This document shows positions 6,192 through 10,742 of a DNA stretch of 10,742 nucleotides, piece after piece. The notes under the pieces are model-generated. The model was not told the DNA's origin, did no database searches, and saw only the letters and a program-made list of their open reading frames with translations. The translations under genes and the position numbers were made by a program. Location of the stretch: positions 1-10,742 of the forward strand of contig CAZGOM010000180.1 in the NCBI GenBank assembly GCA_964527265.1, given 5' to 3'. This DNA is from CAZGOM01 sp964527265 (GTDB taxonomy: Bacteria > Planctomycetota > Phycisphaerae > Phycisphaerales > Phycisphaeraceae). The first letter of the stretch is position 1. Every line of letters starts with the position of its first letter.

Positions 6192-6803
6192 TTAGGGTTT
6201 GGGTGTGAGGTCATGGAAATCGCCGGCAGGGGTAAAGGCGATAGACCATGTGTCGCCGCGGACGAATTTTTTGCTCGTGACGAGGTTGTGCTGATCGTAA
6301 AAGAGAATGATGGTCTGGCAATTGGGGTATTGGGGGACGGCTTGGCCGGCCTGAAGTTTGAAGGTGACCTTGTCGATTTCACCAATGATGGAGGGGTGGG
6401 GAGATTTTTGATCAACACTTTCGATGGTGACACGGGTTTCATGTATGTCTGGAACTGAAATTGAAAAGGGCCCGGACGGCTTGGCGGGGATGGTGAGATG
6501 GGTGACGTTGGGTTTCGAGTAGTGGAGGGTGAGCGTTTCTTTGAGATAGAAGTCGGGATCGAGGTAATACTCTGATGTTTTAATCGGAGTGAGGCCAGAA
6601 TTGCTCGGGCTTTCGTAGAGTTCGAGCGTTTCATAGCCGTTGACAGCGCCGATGTAACGGGTGTAGGAATATTGAGTCGGCGGAAGGTGCTTAAACACTT
6701 CAAATTGTTCGGGAGGCAACGGTGTAGCCCGAGGCCCCCCGTAGCAACTGGTCAGGAGGGCGAGGGAGAGAGCAAGAGCGATGATGTGCCGGAATAGGGG
6801 CAT
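6192..6803 (-). CDS. Predicted lipoprotein of unknown function
   Basis: 203 residues. The N-terminus is a lipoprotein signal peptide: H5 and R4 precede a hydrophobic core (IIALALSLAL) and a lipobox L-T-S-C with the lipidated cysteine at 20. The mature protein should therefore sit on the periplasmic or outer face of a membrane. The rest is soluble, rich in Thr, Pro, Ser and Tyr, with alternating hydrophobic residues that suggest beta structure, for example in the segments KETLTLHYSK and ETRVTIESV. I recognise no domain. The signal peptide fixes the start at ATG 6803. The neighbouring minus-strand genes are 203 bases and more than 350 bases away, so it is probably a single-gene unit. Confidence 0.8.
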   Translation of the reverse strand: MPLFRHIIALALSLALLTSCYGGPRATPLPPEQFEVFKHLPPTQYSYTRYIGAVNGYETLELYESPSNSGLTPIKTSEYYLDPDFYLKETLTLHYSKPNVTHLTIPAKPSGPFSISVPDIHETRVTIESVDQKSPHPSIIGEIDKVTFKLQAGQAVPQYPNCQTIILFYDQHNLVTSKKFVRGDTWSIAFTPAGDFHDLTPKP

Positions 6804-6837
6804 GGAGTTGGCATTTTAGCAGAGGGAAGGGAGAAGA

Positions 6838-6872
6838 GATGTTAAATGGAAGATGTGGGATGTTAGATGATG
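6838..6872. repeat. Five tandem imperfect heptamers of GATGTKR type
   Basis: Units GATGTTA, AATGGAA, GATGTGG, GATGTTA and GATGATG follow one another just upstream of the lipoprotein gene. The 16-mer at 6852-6867 recurs at 9811-9826 with one difference, again between genes. Same period as the array at 4550, different sequence. Confidence 0.5.
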
Positions 6873-6968
6873 GTTTTGACTATGTGGTTGTGGTTAAAAA
6901 ACAGGCATGAGCAAGATGTGGCGCTTGAGTTTGCGGATGTGCTGGAAAGGCGGAATCGCGGATGACCG

Positions 6969-7029
6969 GGGGCTGCGCGTGAATACACGCTTACCCTCCG
7001 GCTACGCGCTGTAGCCCCTTATCAGGGGC
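6969..7029. other. Cluster of mutually exclusive GC-rich hairpins
   Basis: Three foldings overlap. GGGGCT-GCGCGT (6969-6980) pairs with ACGCGC-TGT-AGCCCC (7004-7018), leaving a 3-base bulge and a 23-base loop. GGCTAC (7000-7005) pairs with GTAGCC (7011-7016). GCCCCT (7014-7019) pairs with AGGGGC (7024-7029). Inside the large loop GCGTG (6977-6981) can also pair with CACGC (6986-6990). This could be a structured RNA leader for the lipoprotein gene, or a decayed palindromic repeat. Confidence 0.35.
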
Positions 7030-7091
7030 ACAGAAAATGCGCGATGACTCATGGAAGTTTCAACACGTTCTGTAACAGTGCTAAAGACTCG

Positions 7092-7123
7092 AAAAAAGAC
7101 ATGCTCACGCGGACGAGAGCATG
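7092..7123 (-). terminator. Candidate intrinsic terminator of the lyase-like gene; part of a 39-bp repeat copy
   Basis: On the minus strand, 35 bases past the stop at 7158, CATGCTC pairs with GAGCATG around a 10-base loop, and the stem is followed by TCTTTTTTC (7099-7091). Stem plus T-run is the layout of a rho-independent terminator. The same 39-bp sequence (7094-7132) occurs at 9875-9913 with three differences, so the element is also a dispersed repeat. Confidence 0.6.
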
Positions 7124-7157
7124 GCACGCAGAGTTGAGCCTTCGCAGCGCAGCAGCA

Positions 7158-9491
7158 TCAGCCGATCTGGATGTCGTCGTCGTTTAAGAGGCCCAGGTCG
7201 AAGGCAGCTTTGATGTAGTAGATGGAGTGGACCCAGCCGATGGGCCAGCGGAAGGATTTGAAGCAGGCTTTGAAGGGGCGGGAGACGCGGTCGATGTAGG
7301 AGCGTTCGCCGGTGAGGAGATAGCCGTAGAGGGCGCAGTTGTAGTCGGTGACGCGATGTCCGCCGTGTGTGCCCATGTTTTTGAGTTCCAGGCGCCACTG
7401 GAGCTGGGAGAGCATAAAGGCTTTAAGGGACTCATCCCGGGTGATTTGCCAGAGCCAGAACATGCCTTCCGAGGCAGCGTAATCGCCGTAGGAGCAGACT
7501 TTGACGGGGTTTAAGATGGGTTTGGCGTCGAGCATTTTGCCGTATTTAGCGGTGTTGACCATGAGGTATTCACGGATGATTTTCCAGCAGGCGTCGAGAT
7601 AGCGCTGATCTTTGGTGAAGTGGTAGCACCAGGTGAGGTTGATCATGGGTTGGCCGGCTTCGCGCTGGTCGGAGGCGATGATGCGGAAGCCTTCGTCGCA
7701 GTTGATCCAGGTGAGGAGGTGCTCGCAGGTGCGCTTGGCGGTTTCGAGGTATTCGCGGTCACCGGTTAAGACGTAAGCGAAGAGATATTCGGTGAACCAT
7801 TCGTGGGAAGGGTAAGCGGTGCCGTTGTTATGATTGGTGGTGTGGGCGACCTGGCCGCCGGTCTGGAGCCAGTCGGTGCTATAGGCGCAGTGGTCGACCT
7901 CCATCATGTGCTGGGTGCCGTTGAGGGCGTATTCGAAACAGCCGTGATTGCCGGTGCGGAGATAGTTCTGGAAGTAGACGAGGTTGTGCATTTCCTCGTT
8001 GTTGCCGCCGCCCTGATCGCCAAAGTGCCAGAAGCCGGCGGCGGGCCAGGGGGCGACCTGGTCAACGGCGCCGAGCTGGCCGTAGGAGACGCCGATCCAC
8101 TGGTCCATGATCTTGCGTTCAAAGAGGAAGCGGGCGTCAGGGTCGAAGGCGGGGACGAGATCCATGGCGAAGACTTTGCAGTGGCGCAGGTAGTTGAGAT
8201 CGGGGCAAATTTCGATGGTTTGGGCGGAGGGGACGTGGGTGTAGATGCCGCCGAATTCCCAGGAGAGGTAGAGGGACTGGATGTCGGTGTCGGCGATGGA
8301 GGGATCAAGAGGCGCGATGTAGAAGGTGTGGGAGCGGCCTGCGCCCTGGGTGATGTCGAGCTTGCCGGCCCAAGTGGGGTAGAGCCAGAGGTGGAAATCA
8401 GAGCCGGAGACGGTGAGCTCCTTGGGGTGGAGACTGGTGAATTTTTCGAGGGAGACGAGCGCGCCGGATTTTTTAGAGAGGATGGCGAGGTAGGGCCAGA
8501 CGCACTTGCTGCCGCCGGCCTGGAGGCGGAACTTGATGTCGCGGAGCCACCAGGGCTTTTCTTCGATGGGGTCATGGAGGACTTCGGGGTTTTTGACGAA
8601 GCAGTCTGCGTTGGCGCGTTCCTTGTGTGATGTTGCGTAGTTATCGACATCGCCGGTGTCGGAGGCGATGATCTGCGGGTCTTCGTCGACGCGCATGGGG
8701 TCAGGCAAATAGTGGCGGGTGCGAGTGTTTGCGGTGAAGCAGCGTTTGGCGTCTTTTTCAATGGTGGTGGGGAAGGTCACGAGGAAATCGGAGATGGAGA
8801 TGCCGGGGGTGGGTTTTTCGCGATTGCGGAAGGCGTGGGTGATCTTGACGTCGGCGCGGTTGGCGCGGAGCTCAAGGCGGAGGTAATAGTCGAGGAGGGT
8901 GGAGCCGTCGTCGGCAGTGTGCTTGCCGTCGATGCGAACGACGGTGCGGGAGGGGGAAGCGTGCTCGATGGAGACTTTCTTTTTGGATTGGACGATGGAA
9001 TAGAGCTTGCCGGAAGCGTCTTTAAAGGTGACGTCAAAGGCGTTGGGAGTGATGAAGGGCTTTTTATTGGTCGTCCAGGTGGTGACGAACTGGCCGGGTT
9101 TTGCAGAGATGGTGAGGGAGGCAAGGCCATTGGAGAGGGTGGTGAGGCCGGCCTTGGTGGAGGCGGTGACGGGGTTTTTGAGGAGAGTGGGTTTGGTGGG
9201 CTTGGCCTTGAGGCAGGCGGTGAGGGCGCGGTTGCCGGAGGGGTCAAGGTCGACGGTGGTGTCGATGAGTGTCCATTGGAGTGAGCCGTCGGGCCAGGTG
9301 TTGAGGGGCGTGAAGGTGGCGGGGAGTGGTTTTTGATTTTCGTCGAGTAGCTGGAGTTGGTCGGTGGAGGTGACTTCACCGACGGGCCAGGGGACGCCGT
9401 GCGTGATGGGCTGAGAGGGCATGGGGCGGTGGGCGCGGTTGTGGAGGTGGAGGGTCTGCTGTGTTTTGAGGGAGGAGATGTGGGATGTCAT
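7158..9491 (-). CDS. PcRGLX/YetA-like protein (PL26-type polysaccharide lyase fold)
   Basis: 777 residues, resembling the exo-rhamnogalacturonan lyase PcRGLX and Bacillus YetA, whose known member removes unsaturated galacturonosyl-rhamnose from rhamnogalacturonan I. The N-terminal beta domain shows the typical ITHGVPWPVGEV (29-40) and WPDGSLQWTLID (66-77). The C-terminal half looks like an (alpha/alpha) barrel, with repeated helix pairs such as YLFAYVLTGDREYLETAKR (569-587), a possible catalytic-face segment HTTNHNNGTAYPSHEW (550-565), and LYGYLLTGERSY (721-732). HFGDQGGGNNEE (489-500) is a likely sugar-binding loop. There is no signal peptide, so it would act in the cytoplasm on imported oligosaccharides, unless exported another way. 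ATG 9491 has AAAGG about ten bases upstream. The gene stands alone; copies of a 39-bp repeat lie on both sides. The true substrate is unknown. Confidence 0.75.
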   Translation of the reverse strand: MTSHISSLKTQQTLHLHNRAHRPMPSQPITHGVPWPVGEVTSTDQLQLLDENQKPLPATFTPLNTWPDGSLQWTLIDTTVDLDPSGNRALTACLKAKPTKPTLLKNPVTASTKAGLTTLSNGLASLTISAKPGQFVTTWTTNKKPFITPNAFDVTFKDASGKLYSIVQSKKKVSIEHASPSRTVVRIDGKHTADDGSTLLDYYLRLELRANRADVKITHAFRNREKPTPGISISDFLVTFPTTIEKDAKRCFTANTRTRHYLPDPMRVDEDPQIIASDTGDVDNYATSHKERANADCFVKNPEVLHDPIEEKPWWLRDIKFRLQAGGSKCVWPYLAILSKKSGALVSLEKFTSLHPKELTVSGSDFHLWLYPTWAGKLDITQGAGRSHTFYIAPLDPSIADTDIQSLYLSWEFGGIYTHVPSAQTIEICPDLNYLRHCKVFAMDLVPAFDPDARFLFERKIMDQWIGVSYGQLGAVDQVAPWPAAGFWHFGDQGGGNNEEMHNLVYFQNYLRTGNHGCFEYALNGTQHMMEVDHCAYSTDWLQTGGQVAHTTNHNNGTAYPSHEWFTEYLFAYVLTGDREYLETAKRTCEHLLTWINCDEGFRIIASDQREAGQPMINLTWCYHFTKDQRYLDACWKIIREYLMVNTAKYGKMLDAKPILNPVKVCSYGDYAASEGMFWLWQITRDESLKAFMLSQLQWRLELKNMGTHGGHRVTDYNCALYGYLLTGERSYIDRVSRPFKACFKSFRWPIGWVHSIYYIKAAFDLGLLNDDDIQIG

Positions 9492-9620
9492 AGGGAACCT
9501 TTTGATGAAAAAGTTCGCACCAGCATGTGATTAAATGGGTTGATTGGGAAGAGGGGGAGGGGTGTGGTTGGGGAAATCGGGGGCTTTCGCATCTAAATCT
9601 AAGTGGGAGATTTTCGCGCC

Positions 9621-9648
9621 CGGGTTACCGGGTGACGGGTTGCCGGGG
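9621..9648. repeat. Three and a half tandem units of CGGGTTRC
   Basis: Units CGGGTTAC, CGGGTGA and CGGGTTGC are followed by CGGGG, a period of 7-8 bases. It is a third short-period tandem array in non-coding DNA of this window, again different in sequence. Confidence 0.45.
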
Positions 9649-9874
9649 ACCTTCGACAGAAATTTTCGCATCTGGAGATGGATGCCATTTTGATGCGATT
9701 GAGTTCACTTTGGTGCTTCTCATTGGACGCGCGATCACTCGAATCCCGTTCGTGGGTGAAGACATACGTTTAGATACGAAGGCCCTGGAGAAATCGGGAT
9801 GAGGGGAAGTGATGTGGGATGTTGGAACTGAAGAGGGGAGGGAAGTGGGGTTTAATGATGGTTGGAAGGAACAG

Positions 9875-9913
9875 AAAAGACATGCTCATGCGGATGAGAG
9901 CATGGCACACAGA
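9875..9913. repeat. 39-bp palindromic repeat, second copy
   Basis: It matches 7094-7132 at 36 of 39 positions in the same orientation; the differences are 9889, 9895 and 9909 and all are transitions. CATGCTC (9881-9887) pairs with GAGCATG (9898-9904). In this copy a competing inner hairpin CTCAT-GCGG-ATGAG (9885-9898) is also perfect. The match ends abruptly at both sides. On the minus strand TCTTTTCTG follows, a weaker T-rich tail than the first copy. Confidence 0.8.
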
Positions 9914-9976
9914 AAAGGCGATTAATCGGTAAATGAATAAAGAGGCTGAAATTAAAATGCGTTGGCGCGAGCAAGA

Positions 9977-10003
9977 CACTGCTTGAGTTCGGCTCAAGCA
10001 GTG
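9977..10003. repeat. Perfect 11-bp hairpin with flanks like the 39-bp repeat
   Basis: CACTGCTTGAG (9977-9987) and CTCAAGCAGTG (9993-10003) pair without mismatch around TTCGG. The element is preceded by AAGA and followed by GCACCCAG, as the 39-bp repeats are preceded by AAGA and followed by GCAC(A/G)CAG. It lies 38 bases past the stop of the minus-strand gene at 10042 and could end its transcript, though only TCTTG follows on that strand. Confidence 0.75.
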
Positions 10004-10041
10004 GCACCCAGCCGAAGCAGCGTGGCCCTCCGAAGTGGGGG

Positions 10042-10742
10042 TTATTCGGGTGGTTTGAGGTTGAAGCCGGTGGTGCCGAAGGCGGTGAGTTTGGCGGCTC
10101 CGTCGGCCCATTGGTCATGGGTGATATTGAGGCGGGAGAGGGCGTGGGCGACGGTGTCGTAGGCGTGTCCGGGCTTGGGAGCGATGACGGTCCAGGAGTT
10201 TTTGCCCCAGGCGACGATGGTGGAGTGGACGAGTGTGGCGTGGCGTTCGGGGTAATCGGCGGGGACGAGGTTCATGGGCTGCCAGAGGACCTGGAGGCGG
10301 ACGAGGGGCTCGATGGGCTGATTCTTCTGTTTGAGCATCTGGAGCATGGAGCGGGCGGCGGAGCGGGTGAGATCGATGAGGCTGCGGCCCTTGGCGCAGG
10401 CGAAGCCTGTGGCACCGCTTTTGTTGAAGAGCTGGATGCCCAGTTCATGCTCGAATTTATTGGCCAGGAGGGGGCGGATGGTTTCGTTGCGTGCTTCGCC
10501 GCGGAGGGCGGAGTTGGCATTGGCCAGGAGGAGGGACATATCGAGTGCGCTCAAGCTTTTGGGGTTGAATTCCTGCTCGGCGGGTTCATCGCGGATGACG
10601 TGTGTTTTAAAGGTTTTGACGGTGGTGTTGGGGTCCATCCAGGCGTCTTTGGGGAGGCCGGCGGCAGCGGAGGCCTGTTCGAGGAAAGTGCGTGCGTCCC
10701 AGCGGTTTTCAACGGCGACCTGGGGGAGGAGGATGGATTTTT
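10042..10742 (-). CDS. Hypothetical protein, 5' end beyond the window
   Basis: 232 codons are visible and open to the window edge, so the start is missing; an internal ATG at 10638 is not needed as a start because the frame continues sensibly upstream (residues such as LLPQVAVENRWDARTFLEQA). I recognise no family. The protein looks soluble and mixed alpha/beta, with no membrane segment in this part. A helical middle section has many Ala, Leu and Arg residues (SLIDLTRSAARSMLQMLKQ), followed by beta-like segments (VRLQVLWQP, LVHSTIVAWG, SWTVIAP). The codon pattern is C-rich, as for the other minus-strand genes here, which supports real coding. It ends at TAA 10042, followed by the hairpin at 9977-10003. 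Confidence 0.8.
   Translation of the reverse strand, partial: KSILLPQVAVENRWDARTFLEQASAAAGLPKDAWMDPNTTVKTFKTHVIRDEPAEQEFNPKSLSALDMSLLLANANSALRGEARNETIRPLLANKFEHELGIQLFNKSGATGFACAKGRSLIDLTRSAARSMLQMLKQKNQPIEPLVRLQVLWQPMNLVPADYPERHATLVHSTIVAWGKNSWTVIAPKPGHAYDTVAHALSRLNITHDQWADGAAKLTAFGTTGFNLKPPE

Larger units (their letters stand above)
6804..7157. other. Intergenic region without a gene, rich in foldable sequence
   Basis: These 354 bases hold no credible reading frame. They contain the heptamer run at 6838-6872, alternative GC-rich hairpins at 6969-7029 and the terminator-like palindrome at 7094-7132. The part nearest the lipoprotein gene must include its promoter, but I cannot place -35 and -10 boxes with any confidence. 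Confidence 0.6.
9492..10041. other. 550-base intergenic region with several repeats and no supported gene
   Basis: It must contain the promoter of the minus-strand gene starting at 9491. Visible contents are TTTCGCATCT twice (9585-9594 and 9664-9673), short CGGGTTRC repeats (9621-9648), a 16-mer shared with 6852 (9811-9826), the second 39-bp palindrome copy (9875-9913), a perfect 10-bp palindrome CGATTAATCG (9919-9928) in an AT-rich stretch, and a strong hairpin at 9977-10003. A 91-codon open frame (9527-9802, plus strand) has no ribosome site or recognisable features and is not called. Confidence 0.6.

Noticed and set aside
7803..8630. Long plus-strand open frame antisense to the lyase-like gene
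   Set aside because: Its Gly/Val/Glu/Asp-rich product mirrors the real minus-strand codons, has no recognisable domain, and the minus frame shows clear family motifs.
9527..9802. Possible 91-codon plus-strand gene in the large intergenic region
   Set aside because: It runs through the CGGGTTRC repeats, has no ribosome site and no recognisable features.
7094..9913. A transposon bounded by the two 39-bp repeats
   Set aside because: The repeats are direct, contain internal palindromes, and no transposase or integrase lies between them; at most a passive cassette.

Overview
The window most resembles a metagenome-assembled chromosome fragment from the PVC superphylum, probably Planctomycetota (Phycisphaerae-like). 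This is an inference from gene content and style: a Gfo/Idh/MocA oxidoreductase with a cysteine cluster, a divergent MnmE, a family-4 uracil-DNA glycosylase with a long proline-rich N-terminal part, a PL26/YetA-like polysaccharide-lyase-type protein, few Shine-Dalgarno sites and alternative start codons. No taxonomic marker gene is present. The + strand is strongly G-rich over C whichever strand is coding, as expected of a leading-strand region.

Layout. Bases 1-250 (minus) hold the N-terminal part of folE2 (GTP cyclohydrolase IB). It diverges from a plus-strand pair: a Gfo/Idh/MocA oxidoreductase (362-1722) and mnmE (1860-3317). The oxidoreductase is interrupted by 100 Ns, and identical 55-bp sequences sit on both sides of the gap. 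This is an assembly join artefact: collapsing it restores an intact 401-residue protein. An AT-rich regulatory island (about 3350-3477) precedes an unrecognised plus-strand gene (3505-4542). A convergent intergenic region with seven tandem heptamers (4550-4598) follows. All remaining genes are on the minus strand: a two-helix membrane protein (4664-5011) overlapping by ATGA with a family-4 uracil-DNA glycosylase (5008-5988), a small lipoprotein (6192-6803), a 777-residue PcRGLX/YetA-like protein (7158-9491), and a 5'-truncated unknown gene (10042 to the window end).

The genes do not form one pathway. Two links are possible. FolE2 feeds folate (and queuosine) synthesis while MnmE uses a folate one-carbon unit to modify tRNA wobble uridines. 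The oxidoreductase and the lyase-like protein would both fit carbohydrate catabolism. Both links are inferences.

The non-coding sequence is the most unusual part. Two copies of a 39-bp imperfect palindrome lie in the same orientation on either side of the lyase-like gene, and the copy beyond its stop also looks like an intrinsic terminator. A third hairpin (9977-10003) has an unrelated stem but the same flanking words, suggesting a modular REP-like family. Tandem repeats with a period of 7 (or 7-8) bp recur in several intergenic regions. No tRNA, rRNA, CRISPR array, insertion sequence or clearly new defence-type system is visible.
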